A stretch of DNA of 64,000 nucleotides from Castellaniella sp049650445. Its GTDB lineage: Bacteria > Pseudomonadota > Gammaproteobacteria > Burkholderiales > Burkholderiaceae_B. Position 1 is the first letter of the stretch; the number at the start of each line of letters is the position of its first letter. The stretch covers positions 17,058 to 81,057 of the forward strand of contig NZ_JBASAD010000025.1 in NCBI RefSeq assembly GCF_049650445.1, read 5' to 3'. Shown in pieces: positions 41,571 to 50,402 of the stretch. The notes below the pieces were generated by a model. That model searched no databases and was not told the origin of the DNA. It worked only from the letters and a program-made list of their open reading frames with translations. Made by a program: the position numbers and the translations under genes.

Positions 41571-42422
41571 ATGGCACACATCATCGGCAGCATCAGCACG
41601 TCCCACGTGCCGGCCATCGGCGGCGCGCTGGCCCGCCAGAAGCAGCAGGATCCGTACTGGAAGCCGTTTTTCGACGCCTACGGCAAGGCGCGCGAATGGC
41701 TGGGACGCGAGCGCCCGGACGTGGTGGTCATCCTGCACAATGACCACGGCCTGAATTTCTTCCTCGACAAGATGCCGACCTTCGCGGTGGGTGCGGCGGA
41801 CGTCTACAGGAACGCCGACGAAGGCTGGGGCATTCCGCCGCTGGCCGAGGCGCGCGGCTGCGTGGACCTGTCCTGGCAGATCGTCGAGACCCTGATCGAG
41901 GACGAGTTCGACATCACCACCTGCCAGGAAGCCCTGGTCGATCACTCGGTGTCGCTGCCCTTGGCGCTGCTCTGGCCGGAAGGCAAGGACGCGGGTGAAT
42001 GGCCGGTGGAAATCGTGCCGGTCTGCATCAACACCGTTCTGGCGCCGTATCCTTCGGCCTCGCGCTGCTACCGGCTGGGGCAGTCGCTGCGCCGCGCCAT
42101 CGAATCCTGGGACGACGACCGGCGCGTGCTCATCATCGCCAGCGGCGGCCTGTCGCACCAACTGGACGGAGAGCGCGCCGGCTTCATCAACAAGCCCTTC
42201 GACCTGCAATTCATGGACAGTCTGGTGACCGATCCGACCTGGATCACCCAGTACTCCAACGAAGAACTGGTCGAACTGACCGGCACCCAGGGCATCGAAC
42301 TGCTGATGTGGGTGGCGGCACGCGGCGTCCTGGATGACACGCCGGTCCAGCAGCACCACGCGCACTACCACGTGCCGATCTCCAATACGGCCACTGGACT
42401 GCTGGTGCTGGAACCGGCGTAA
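41571..42422 (+). CDS. Class III extradiol dioxygenase beta subunit (LigB-like, paralog 1)
   Basis: 283-residue catalytic subunit. Iron ligands and catalytic residues line up with LigB: His12 in STSHVPAIG, His59 in LHNDHGLNFF, the catalytic His in GGLSHQLDGERAG and the Glu ligand in GTQGIELLMW (about 240). It is intact, but the pocket regions (QALVDHSVSLPLALLWPEG) differ from the pmd-operon copy. Protocatechuate is the simplest substrate next to pobA; gallate or a methylated catechol acid is possible. Confidence 0.88.
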   Translation: MAHIIGSISTSHVPAIGGALARQKQQDPYWKPFFDAYGKAREWLGRERPDVVVILHNDHGLNFFLDKMPTFAVGAADVYRNADEGWGIPPLAEARGCVDLSWQIVETLIEDEFDITTCQEALVDHSVSLPLALLWPEGKDAGEWPVEIVPVCINTVLAPYPSASRCYRLGQSLRRAIESWDDDRRVLIIASGGLSHQLDGERAGFINKPFDLQFMDSLVTDPTWITQYSNEELVELTGTQGIELLMWVAARGVLDDTPVQQHHAHYHVPISNTATGLLVLEPA

Positions 42423-42439
42423 ACGCGAACCCGGCAGGG

Positions 42440-43162
42440 TCAGGGGGCGACCAGCCCCCGCCGTGCCAACCAGCCGGTCATCGCGGACAGGCAGGCCGCA
42501 GGTGCCTCGAAGGGCGCCATGTGGCCGGCGTCCTGGATGGCCTCCAGGGCCGCGTCGGGCACCCGGGCCGTCATGTCCGCATGGCGATCGAGCGGGCTCC
42601 AGCGGTCCTCGGTGCCGCTCATGAACAGGACGGGGCAGGCGATCCGGCCCAGCAGGTCCGTCGCGTCAGGCCGGTCGATCAGCGCCTGGATCTGGCGGGT
42701 GAAAGAATCCGGCGTCGAGCGCAGCACCATGGCGCGCATCCGGGTCATCAGGGCGTCGTCGTCCCGGGTCCGGGCTGCGATCATGCCATCCAGCCAGTTT
42801 TCGGCAATGGCCTCCACGCCCCCGGCCTGGGCAGCGCGCACCAGGGCCTGGCGTTTTTCGACCTCGCCTTCGCCCAGCCCGCGGTAACCTGTGTTCATCA
42901 GCACCAGGGCCTGGCAGCGTTCCGGCGCCTGACGCGCTATTTCCAGCGCGATGCGCCCGCCCATCGAATGTCCCACGACGATCAGCGGGTCGGTCGTGCG
43001 TGCCAGCACGCCGCGCGCCGCGTCGGGCAGGGAGTCGATGCCGCTCAGATTCGCGGCCAGGACGTGACCCAGGCGCGACAGCGGTCCGATGAAATCGGCC
43101 CAGGTGTCCGCGTCGCACAGCAGGCCGTGCAGCAGGACGAAGGTGGGGCGCACGTGGTTCAT
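42440..43162 (-). CDS. Alpha/beta-fold hydrolase
   Basis: 240-residue alpha/beta hydrolase similar in size to 3-oxoadipate enol-lactonase and related esterases. The nucleophile elbow is GHSMGG (about residue 83), the oxyanion region is HGLLCDADTW, the acid lies in SGTEDRWSP and the base in QDAGHMAPFE, giving a full Ser-Asp-His triad. It converges with the LigAB-like pair and is divergent from the MarR gene. The substrate is unknown; an ester or lactone of the aromatic pathways is plausible. Confidence 0.8.
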   Translation of the reverse strand: MNHVRPTFVLLHGLLCDADTWADFIGPLSRLGHVLAANLSGIDSLPDAARGVLARTTDPLIVVGHSMGGRIALEIARQAPERCQALVLMNTGYRGLGEGEVEKRQALVRAAQAGGVEAIAENWLDGMIAARTRDDDALMTRMRAMVLRSTPDSFTRQIQALIDRPDATDLLGRIACPVLFMSGTEDRWSPLDRHADMTARVPDAALEAIQDAGHMAPFEAPAACLSAMTGWLARRGLVAP

Positions 43163-43390
43163 GAGATCTCCTGGAGCGGGGGGGGGCGTCGGGCAGGGCA
43201 TGCGTGCGGGCTGCACCGGCGGGTTCGCGCATCGGGCGCGGTCTGAACGATAATCGAAACAATCAGGGGATGCACTGAACCGGATCGGATGCCGAGCACG
43301 GATCGGGTGCGTTTCCCGGGGCGCAGGGGCAGCGCCCCGTCCGTGTCTTTTTCCGGCCGCGTGCCCGGCGGTTTCCGGCGAGATGTCCGC

Positions 43391-43882
43391 ATGTCCGATC
43401 CGATCCTGCGAGAATCCCTTTATACCCAGCCCGGCCACCTGCTGCGCCGTGCGCAGCAGATTTCCGCTTCGATCTTCCACGACGAGATCGGCAGCCAGGT
43501 CACGCCCATGCAGTATGCCGTGCTGTGTGTACTGCTGGACAATCCGGGGATCGATCAGGTGTCCGTGGCGGGCCTGGCGGCCATCGATACGTCCACGGCC
43601 GCCAGCGTGGCGACGCGGCTGGAAGAAAAGGGCCTGCTGTCCCGGCGGGTGGACCCGGCCAACCGCCGCCAGCGGATTCTGGCGCTGACCGATCAGGGGC
43701 GGGACCTGTTGCTGGCACTCAACGATTCCATCGGCCGGCTGCACCAGCGCATCTTCGAAAAATTCTCGCCTCAGGAAGAAGCCCGATTCATGGAACTGCT
43801 GCAAAAGCTGGTGGACGTGAACAATCATCAGAGCCGGGCGCCGCTGACGACCGCGAAAAACCCCATTTCAAATAAGGTCTAA
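43391..43882 (+). CDS. MarR-family regulator upstream of vanAB
   Basis: 163-residue winged-helix regulator. The DNA-binding core reads VAGLAAIDTSTAASVATRLE with wing RRVDPANRRQRILALTDQG. MarR proteins in such positions commonly respond to aromatic acids or their CoA esters. It is followed by vanA after 136 bases that hold a palindrome and a direct repeat, so it may repress vanAB. The ATG at 43391 starts the homologous region. Confidence 0.82.
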   Translation: MSDPILRESLYTQPGHLLRRAQQISASIFHDEIGSQVTPMQYAVLCVLLDNPGIDQVSVAGLAAIDTSTAASVATRLEEKGLLSRRVDPANRRQRILALTDQGRDLLLALNDSIGRLHQRIFEKFSPQEEARFMELLQKLVDVNNHQSRAPLTTAKNPISNKV

Positions 43883-43928
43883 GGGTAAATACCACTATGC
43901 CGGCACCGTCCGAAAAAATAGGATATGC

Positions 43929-43962
43929 CTGAATGTTCAGTGTACTGAATGTTCCTGTGAAC
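43929..43962. promoter_or_regulatory. Operator-like repeats upstream of vanA
   Basis: The direct repeat CTGAATGTTC occurs at 43929-43938 and 43945-43954 (16-base period). Centred between them is the dyad TTCAGT-GT-ACTGAA (43936-43949), and a second dyad GTTC-CTGT-GAAC ends at 43962. They lie 57-90 bases before the vanA ATG. The MarR product just upstream is the obvious candidate ligand. Confidence 0.55.
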
Positions 43963-44018
43963 GAATGCACAATGGACCGGGCCGCGCGATTGCCGGGCGG
44001 CCGGCCGGGAGGTTGACG

Positions 44019-45053
44019 ATGTTTCCCAAGAATGCCTGGTACGTGGCCTGTACGCCCGACGAAATCGCGGACAAGCCCCTGGGCCGCACGATCTGCGGCC
44101 AGCCCGTCGCGCTCTACCGGGGCGCCGAGGGCCGCGTTGCTGCGGTGGAGGATTTCTGTCCCCACCGGGGCGCGGCCTTGTCGCTGGGTTCGGTCGTAGA
44201 CGGCAACCTGATGTGCGGCTATCACGGCCTGGTCATGGGCTGCGACGGCAAGGCCGTCTCCATGCCCAAGCAGCGGGTGGGTGGATTTCCCTGTATCCGC
44301 AGCTACCCGGTGGTGGAGCGGCACGGCTTCATCTGGATCTGGCCGGGCGACCCCGAGCGCGCCGACGAGGCGGCCATCCCCGACCTGTTCTGGGCCGATC
44401 ATCCGGAATGGGCTTATGGGGGCGGGCTGTATCATATCGGCTGTGATTACCGGCTGATGATCGACAATCTGATGGATCTGACCCACGAAGCCTACGTGCA
44501 CACCGACAGCATCGGCCAGGGCGAGATCGACGAGGCGCCGGTCCGCACCCGGATCGAGGGCGGACAGGTCGTCACCAGCCGCGTCATGCAAGGCGTCATT
44601 GCGCCGCCTTTCTGGCAGGCGGCCATGCGGGCCCACGGCCTGGACGATCAGGCGCCGGTCGACCGCTGGCAGATGTCGCGCTTCGACGCGCCGGGCCACG
44701 TGCTGATCGACGTGGGCGTGGCGCTGGCAGGCAAGGGCGGTTACGACGCGGACCCCCGCGACAAGGTCTCGGCGATCGTGGTGGATTTCATGACGCCCGA
44801 AACCGAGTCCTCGCATTGGTATTTCTGGGGCATGGCCCGTCACTTCCAGCCCGGCGACGCCGCGCTGACCGACGCGATCCGCGAAGGGCAGGGCAGGATC
44901 TTCAGCCAGGACCTGGCTGTGCTGGAAGCGCAGCAGCGCAACCAAAGCTTTTTCCCCGATCGCCGACTGCTGGCCTTGGACATCGACGCCGGCGGCGTGC
45001 GGGCGCGCCGCGTTCTGGACGAACTGATCCAGGCCGAGGCGGCGGTCGCTTGA
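44019..45053 (+). CDS. vanA: Vanillate O-demethylase oxygenase subunit
   Basis: 344-residue Rieske non-heme iron monooxygenase. It opens MFPKNAWYVACTPDEIADKP, the VanA N-terminus. The Rieske cluster ligands are Cys47, His49, Cys66 and His69 (CPHR, CGYH), and the mononuclear iron site is in NLMDLTHEAYVH. It demethylates vanillate to protocatechuate and formaldehyde using electrons from VanB. GGGAGG precedes the ATG. Its product feeds the pmd pathway encoded downstream. Confidence 0.95.
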   Translation: MFPKNAWYVACTPDEIADKPLGRTICGQPVALYRGAEGRVAAVEDFCPHRGAALSLGSVVDGNLMCGYHGLVMGCDGKAVSMPKQRVGGFPCIRSYPVVERHGFIWIWPGDPERADEAAIPDLFWADHPEWAYGGGLYHIGCDYRLMIDNLMDLTHEAYVHTDSIGQGEIDEAPVRTRIEGGQVVTSRVMQGVIAPPFWQAAMRAHGLDDQAPVDRWQMSRFDAPGHVLIDVGVALAGKGGYDADPRDKVSAIVVDFMTPETESSHWYFWGMARHFQPGDAALTDAIREGQGRIFSQDLAVLEAQQRNQSFFPDRRLLALDIDAGGVRARRVLDELIQAEAAVA

Positions 45054-45067
45054 ACAATTTGATGGAG

Positions 45068-45087
45068 GTCCGGCCCGTGTGCCGGAC
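45068..45087 (+). other. Stem-loop in the vanA-vanB gap
   Basis: GTCCGGC pairs perfectly with GCCGGAC across a CCGTGT loop, 14 bases after the vanA stop and 18 before the vanB start. It could protect the 3' end of a vanA message or tune the oxygenase-to-reductase ratio. Confidence 0.5.
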
Positions 45088-45105
45088 GATTGGAAAGAGA
45101 ACGAC

Positions 45106-46080
45106 ATGAACACCGAACTCCTGTCCGTGCAGGTCGCCGCGAAACATCAGGCGGCCCAGGACGTCGTGAGCCTCGAACTGGTGGACCCCGACGGCGGTCC
45201 GCTGCCGGAATTCTCGCCCGGCGCGCACATCGACGTGCACCTGCCTGGCGGCTTCATCCGCCAGTATTCCCTGCTCAACGATTGTCTGCAGCGGTCCCAC
45301 TTCCTGATCGGCGTGCTGCGCGAGCCGCAGTCGCGGGGGGGCTCGGTGGCCGTGCACGACCAGGTGCGCGTGGGGGATGTGCTGCACATCAGCGCACCGC
45401 GCAACCGTTTTCCGCTGGTCGCGGCCGAGCGCAGCCTGCTGTTCGCCGGCGGGATCGGGATCACGCCGCTGCTGTGCATGGCGCGCCGCCTGCAGGCGAC
45501 GGGCGCCGCCTTCGATCTGCACTATAGCTGCCGGTCCCGCACCCGCGCCGCCTTCCTGGACGAAATCCTGGGGCCGGGTCTGGCCGGGCATGCCCAGGCG
45601 CATTTCGATGACGAGCCCGAGACCGCCCTGAACGTGCAGTCCATCCTGGCGGCGGCCGGCGCGCAGACCCACGTCTACGTCTGCGGACCGTCGGGCTACA
45701 TCGATTACATCCTGGACCAGGCGCGTGCGGCCGGCGTGGACGAGGCGCGTCTCCACTTCGAACGTTTCGCCCTGGGCGAGGACGAACATCCCTCGGCCCC
45801 GGTCGAGGGTGACGTGGCATTTCAGGTCAAGCTGGCCAGTACCGGCGAAGTCTTCGACATCCCTGCGGACGAGACCGTCACATCGGCGCTGGACCGGCAG
45901 GGCGTGTTCATTCCGGTGTCCTGCGAGGAAGGCATTTGCGGCACCTGCCTGACGGGCGTGAGCGAAGGCGTCCCGGACCACCGCGACAGTTATCTCACCG
46001 ACGCCGAGCATGCGGCCAACGACCAGTTCACGCCGTGCTGTTCGCGCGCACGGACCCCCATGCTGGTGCTGGACCTGTAG
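45106..46080 (+). CDS. vanB: Vanillate O-demethylase reductase subunit
   Basis: 324-residue class IA oxygenase reductase. The flavin-binding barrel has RQYSLLND, the NAD domain has FAGGIGITPLL and YVCGPSGYID, and the C-terminal plant-type 2Fe-2S ferredoxin has CEEGICGTC with a later CC pair. It passes electrons from NADH to VanA. It follows vanA across a 52-base gap containing a hairpin. Confidence 0.94.
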   Translation: MNTELLSVQVAAKHQAAQDVVSLELVDPDGGPLPEFSPGAHIDVHLPGGFIRQYSLLNDCLQRSHFLIGVLREPQSRGGSVAVHDQVRVGDVLHISAPRNRFPLVAAERSLLFAGGIGITPLLCMARRLQATGAAFDLHYSCRSRTRAAFLDEILGPGLAGHAQAHFDDEPETALNVQSILAAAGAQTHVYVCGPSGYIDYILDQARAAGVDEARLHFERFALGEDEHPSAPVEGDVAFQVKLASTGEVFDIPADETVTSALDRQGVFIPVSCEEGICGTCLTGVSEGVPDHRDSYLTDAEHAANDQFTPCCSRARTPMLVLDL

Positions 46081-46143
46081 ACGCAGGCCCGCGCCTTCAT
46101 CCCGCTTTCACGCATTTCACGATGACACGATAAGGAGACACCC

Positions 46144-47313
46144 GTGAAGCATACGATCGGTAAACTGCTGGCCACCTGCATCTTTGCGGCCGGGGGGCTG
46201 GGCGCGGCCCAGGCCCAGGATCTGAAAATCGGCATGGTCCTGCCGCTGTCGGGGCCGTTCGCCTCGACCGGGCAGCAGATGGTGAACGGTGCCAGGCTCT
46301 ATCTGCAAGAGCACGGCGACACGGTGGCGGGTCGCAAGATCGTGCTGATCGAAAAGGACGACACCGGCGTGTCGCCGTCGATCAGCAAGCGCCAGGCGCA
46401 GACTCTGCTGATCCAGGACAAGGCCGAAGTGCTGGCCGGTTTCGGTCTGACGCCGGGCGCGTTTTCCGTCGCCCCCCTGGCGACCGAGGCCAAGGTGCCC
46501 ATGATCGTGATGAACGCGGCCACGTCCTCGATCACCGAGAAGTCGCCCTACATCGTGCGCACGTCCATGACCCTGCCGCAAGTGGCCGCTCCGATGGCAA
46601 GCTGGGCAGCGGCCAACGGCATCCGCAAGGTCTACGTCGCCGTGGCCGACTACGGCCCGGGCCACGACGCGGCGGCCCAGTTCAAGAAGACCTTCACCCA
46701 GGCCGGCGGCGAGGTGGTGGGCGAAGTCCACACGCCGCTCACCAGCCCCGATTTCGCGCCGTTCCTGCAGAAGATCAAAGACGCCAGGCCGGACGCGATC
46801 TTCCTGTTCGTGCCCAACGGCGAACAAGGAGTCGCCTTTGCCAAGAGCTACAAGGAACGCGCCCTGGCCGACGCCGGCATCCGGCTGCTGGCCACCGGCG
46901 ACGTGGTCACCGAAGACGTGCTCGCGGCCATGGGCGACAATGCCCTGGGCATGATCACTTCGTTCCATTACTCCCAGGCGCACGACTCGCCGGAAAACGC
47001 CGCCTTCGTCAAAGCCTATGTCCAGGCCTATCCCGGCACGCGGCCCAATATGGTGGCCGTGGCGGCTTATGACGGCATGCGCCTGATCCGCGAAGCCCTG
47101 GAAAAGACCAAGGGCGACGCCAGTGGCGACGCCTTCATCGAGGCGGTCAAGGGCCTGAAATGGACCAGCCCGCGCGGCCCGGTGGAAATCGATCCGCAGA
47201 CTCGCGACATCGTCCAGAATGTCTATATCCGCAAGGTCGAGAAGGTGGGCGGCGTGCTGCAGAACGTGGAATTCGACACGATCCAGGCGGTCAAGGACCC
47301 GGGCAAGCAATAA
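46144..47313 (+). CDS. Branched-chain-type ABC substrate-binding protein (orphan)
   Basis: 389-residue periplasmic binding protein of the LivJ/type I fold. A signal peptide ends AQAQD (about residue 24). It starts at a GTG with AAGGAGA upstream. It is a close paralog of the binding protein at 56680: shared blocks include IGMVLPLSGPFA, SITEKSP, ADYGPGHDA and TSPRGPVEIDP. No permease or ATPase follows, so it probably delivers ligand, perhaps vanillate or another aromatic acid, to the transporter encoded at 57949-61922. Confidence 0.9.
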   Translation: MKHTIGKLLATCIFAAGGLGAAQAQDLKIGMVLPLSGPFASTGQQMVNGARLYLQEHGDTVAGRKIVLIEKDDTGVSPSISKRQAQTLLIQDKAEVLAGFGLTPGAFSVAPLATEAKVPMIVMNAATSSITEKSPYIVRTSMTLPQVAAPMASWAAANGIRKVYVAVADYGPGHDAAAQFKKTFTQAGGEVVGEVHTPLTSPDFAPFLQKIKDARPDAIFLFVPNGEQGVAFAKSYKERALADAGIRLLATGDVVTEDVLAAMGDNALGMITSFHYSQAHDSPENAAFVKAYVQAYPGTRPNMVAVAAYDGMRLIREALEKTKGDASGDAFIEAVKGLKWTSPRGPVEIDPQTRDIVQNVYIRKVEKVGGVLQNVEFDTIQAVKDPGKQ

Positions 47314-47414
47314 CCGGATGTGAGCCGTGCGTGACGTCCATCGCAATCCGGCATAGCTGCTAGTGACGTACCCGGTCTTACCGGGTCGTCCGGATGCGGG
47401 GATAATCGGGAGCC

Positions 47415-48422
47415 ATGACGACGATGACGACGACACGCACGCTGGCCGGTCTTCCGGTTTTTCCCATCGGCCTGGGCTGCATGAGCCTGAGCCACGGTTA
47501 TGGTCCGTCGGCAAGCCCGGCCGATGCCGAGGCGCTGCTGCTGGGGGCGCTGGACCGGGGGGTGACGCTGTTCGACACGGCGGCGCTCTACGGTTTCGGC
47601 CACAATGAGGAAATCCTGGGCCGGGTGCTGGCCCCGCATCGCAGCCGCTTCATGCTGGCCAGCAAATGCGGGATCTTCCGCGAGAACGGCCAACGCCGCA
47701 TCGACGGCCGGCCCGAGACCCTGCGCCGGACCTGCGAGGATGCCCTGCGCCGCCTGCGCACCGACGTGATAGACCTGTACTATCTGCATCGCTGGGACAA
47801 AGCCGTGCCCGTCGAGGACAGCGTGGGTGCCCTGGCCGAACTGGTCCAGGCGGGCAAGATCCGGGCCGTCGGCCTGTCCGAGGTCTCGGCCGCCACGCTG
47901 CGGCGGGCGCACGCCGTGCATCCGATCGCCGCCGTCCAGAGCGAATATTCTCTGTGGTCGCGCGAGGTCGAGATCGCCGTTCTGGACGCCTGCCGCGAAC
48001 TGGGCGCGGCCCTGGTGGCTTTCAGCCCGCTGGCGCGTGCCTACCTGGCCGACGGCCTGCACGACGTGGCGACCCTGGACGATGACGATCTGCGGCGACG
48101 CATGCCGCGCTTCCAGCCCGAGGCCTACGCGCATAACTTGACGCTGCTGGGGCCGTTGCGGCGCATGGCGCAGGAACACGGCTGTACGCCGGGCCAACTG
48201 GCACTGGCCTGGCTGCTGCACCAGGGCGAGCACGTCATCCCCATCCCCGGGACGACCCGGCTGGCGCACCTGGAGGAAAACCTCGGGGCGGCCGATGTGC
48301 GCCTGGATGCAGAGGCCTGCGAAACGCTGGCGCGGCTGTTCGACCGTGACCGGGTGGCGGGTGAACGCTATGGCGCTGCCACCCAGGCGGATGTCGATAC
48401 GGAACAGTTTCCGGCGTCCTGA
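47415..48422 (+). CDS. Aldo/keto reductase
   Basis: 335-residue NADPH-dependent reductase with a TIM-barrel fold. The catalytic tetrad can be read as Asp in DTAALYG, the Tyr of the same motif, Lys in ASKCG and His in YYLHRWD. The C-terminal cofactor motif is PIPGTTRLAHLEENLGA. It resembles the pyridoxal-reductase/YajO-like group. The substrate is unknown; an aromatic or short aldehyde is possible given the surrounding catabolic genes. Start is at the first of two nearby ATGs. Confidence 0.87.
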   Translation: MTTMTTTRTLAGLPVFPIGLGCMSLSHGYGPSASPADAEALLLGALDRGVTLFDTAALYGFGHNEEILGRVLAPHRSRFMLASKCGIFRENGQRRIDGRPETLRRTCEDALRRLRTDVIDLYYLHRWDKAVPVEDSVGALAELVQAGKIRAVGLSEVSAATLRRAHAVHPIAAVQSEYSLWSREVEIAVLDACRELGAALVAFSPLARAYLADGLHDVATLDDDDLRRRMPRFQPEAYAHNLTLLGPLRRMAQEHGCTPGQLALAWLLHQGEHVIPIPGTTRLAHLEENLGAADVRLDAEACETLARLFDRDRVAGERYGAATQADVDTEQFPAS

Positions 48423-48432
48423 GGACGCCTGC

Positions 48433-48452
48433 AGCCCGTCCCCGTGCGGGCT
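48433..48452 (+). terminator. Weak hairpin after aldo/keto reductase
   Basis: AGCCCG and CGGGCT form a six-pair stem around TCCCCGTG, followed by TCTTG. The stem is short and the T-run poor. Confidence 0.35.
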
Positions 48453-48504
48453 TCTTGCACGATTCGTGTGTGAATCGGCATCATTGAATGGAGCTTCGAA
48501 AGCG

Positions 48505-49398
48505 ATGCAAGGCACTCGATTGGGTTTGATCGGCTACGGCGAGGTCGGCGGCATTTTCTGCGCCGGCCTGAACACGCAGGTGGACAGCGTCCATGCCTGG
48601 GACCTGAAACTGGCCGACGCGGCCTCGGCCGCACCGCTGCGTGAACATGCGGCGCGTGACGGCGTGACGCTGTGCGATTCGTCGGCGGCGCTGTGCGCGG
48701 CCAGCGATCTGGTGATTTCCGCCGTCACCGCGTCGAACACCGTGGCGGTGGCCCGCGAGGCGGCCGCGCACCTGCAACCGGGCACCGTGTTCCTGGACCT
48801 GAATTCGGCTTCGCCCGGGGCCAAGCGCGAGGCCGCCGGGCTGATCGAGGCCGCGGGCGGGCGCTACGTCGAAGCCGGGGTGATGACCTCGGTCCCGCCT
48901 TACGGCATCCGGGTGCCGATGCTGCTGGGCGGTCCGCACGCCGAGGCCCTGGCCGGGCAGTTGCGCGCCTATGGCATGGACGCCACCGCCGTGTCCGCCG
49001 AACTGGGTGTGGCTTCGGCCATCAAGATGTGCCGCAGCGTGATGATCAAGGGCCTGGAGGCCCTGGTGATCGAAAGCTACACGACCGCGCGCGCCTACGG
49101 CGTCGAGGACTACGTGCTGCCCACGCTGCAGGAAACGTTCCCGTCCATCGACTGGACGGAGCAGGGCCGTTATTTCTACAGCCGCGTTGTCCAGCACGGC
49201 CGCCGTCGCGCCGAAGAAATGCGCGAAGTCGCCAACACCGTGCGCGAGGCCGGCTTCGAGCCCTGGATGGCCGCTGCGACCGCCGAGAAGCAGGACTGGG
49301 TCGCCGGGCTGGCCGCTCAAGGTCTGTTCGCGGACGTCGAGGCGGCAGGGGGCTGGAAGGCGTATGCGGATCGGCTGATCGCGCAGGCTCGGGATTGA
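48505..49398 (+). CDS. NAD(P)-dependent oxidoreductase with DUF1932 domain
   Basis: 297-residue protein related to 6-phosphogluconate/3-hydroxyisobutyrate dehydrogenases. The N-terminal Rossmann motif is LGLIGYGEVGG (GxGxxG at 10-15), and the C-terminal all-helical DUF1932 half contains AIKMCRSVMIKGLEALVIES with the conserved Lys. Family members are often found in aromatic degradation clusters but the substrate is unknown. It lies between the aldo/keto reductase and the LysR regulator of the pmd operon. Confidence 0.85.
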   Translation: MQGTRLGLIGYGEVGGIFCAGLNTQVDSVHAWDLKLADAASAAPLREHAARDGVTLCDSSAALCAASDLVISAVTASNTVAVAREAAAHLQPGTVFLDLNSASPGAKREAAGLIEAAGGRYVEAGVMTSVPPYGIRVPMLLGGPHAEALAGQLRAYGMDATAVSAELGVASAIKMCRSVMIKGLEALVIESYTTARAYGVEDYVLPTLQETFPSIDWTEQGRYFYSRVVQHGRRRAEEMREVANTVREAGFEPWMAAATAEKQDWVAGLAAQGLFADVEAAGGWKAYADRLIAQARD

Positions 49399-49468
49399 TT
49401 GATCGCCCCGCACGCGCGGTCGGCCGGAGCACGAGGCAGGACCGTGGCGTGATCCGGCCGAATGTCGG

Positions 49469-50383
49469 TCAAGCAGGCCGTGTCATGGCCGGCGGATAGA
49501 CCTGACGCACGGTCGTACGGATCAATTCCAGCATCGCCTTCTGCGTCAGGGTCGTGATCCGGCCCGCTGCCGTCGCCAGGTACAGGCGGCTGTGCAGCTC
49601 GGGCTGGGTGATGGGCCGGACGTGATAGCGGTCCGGTTGCGCGGAGGTCAGGACGGCGTGTTCCGTCAGGATGGCGTAGCCCGTGCCGTCGGCCACCAGG
49701 TCCAGGATCGCCTGGACGCTGTCGATTTCCAGGCGGATGTTCGGGCGGGCACCGATCAGCGCCATCTCCGATTCCAGCAGCATGCGCACGGTGTGCGGCC
49801 GGTTCGGGATGATCAGGGGGATGTTGACCAGCGCATGCAGCGGCAGCGGCTGATCCGAGGGATGCGGCCCCCGGGTGCCGACCAGGTACAGCCGTTCGCT
49901 GGTCAGCGGCGACAGGTCCAGTTCGGCCGAGGGCGAGGGGTTGTACATCAGGGCGATGTCCAGGCGGCCGGCCAGCAGCCATTCCTGCATGACCAGGGAC
50001 AGCCCTTCGCTGATCGACAGGCTGGCGTTCGGCAGCCGTTTGCGGAATTGCCGTGTCAGTTCCACCGTCATCATCTTCGAGGCGCTGGGCGCGATGCCCA
50101 GGGCCACGCGGCCGGCCAGTGCCCCCTGGACCCGGCCCATGTCCTCTTTGGCACGGTCGACCTGGTGCAGGATGCCCCGGCAGTGTTCCAGCAACAGCTT
50201 GCCGGCCTCGGTGGTGGTGACGCCGCGCCCGTTGCGGTTCAGCAGGTTCTGGCGCAGTTCGACCTCCAGCATGCGGACTTGGCGGCTGAGGGCGGGCTGG
50301 GCGATGTTCAGCGCGTGCGAAGCCTGGGTGAAGCTGCCCAGTTCGGCGACGCGCATGAAATATTCCAATTGCTTGAGATCCAT
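49469..50383 (-). CDS. LysR-family regulator of the pmd operon (PmdR-like)
   Basis: 304-residue LysR regulator. The N-terminal winged HTH reads LGSFTQASHALNIAQPALSR, followed by a two-lobed effector domain (about 90-300). It is divergent from pmdU across 145 bases. In Comamonas the pmd operon is controlled by a LysR protein, PmdR, that responds to a pathway intermediate, and this gene fits that role by position. NAC/CynR-like regulators share the same N-terminus. Confidence 0.87.
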   Translation of the reverse strand: MDLKQLEYFMRVAELGSFTQASHALNIAQPALSRQVRMLEVELRQNLLNRNGRGVTTTEAGKLLLEHCRGILHQVDRAKEDMGRVQGALAGRVALGIAPSASKMMTVELTRQFRKRLPNASLSISEGLSLVMQEWLLAGRLDIALMYNPSPSAELDLSPLTSERLYLVGTRGPHPSDQPLPLHALVNIPLIIPNRPHTVRMLLESEMALIGARPNIRLEIDSVQAILDLVADGTGYAILTEHAVLTSAQPDRYHVRPITQPELHSRLYLATAAGRITTLTQKAMLELIRTTVRQVYPPAMTRPA

Positions 50384-50402
50384 GGCTCCAGGGCTAGGGG
50401 TT

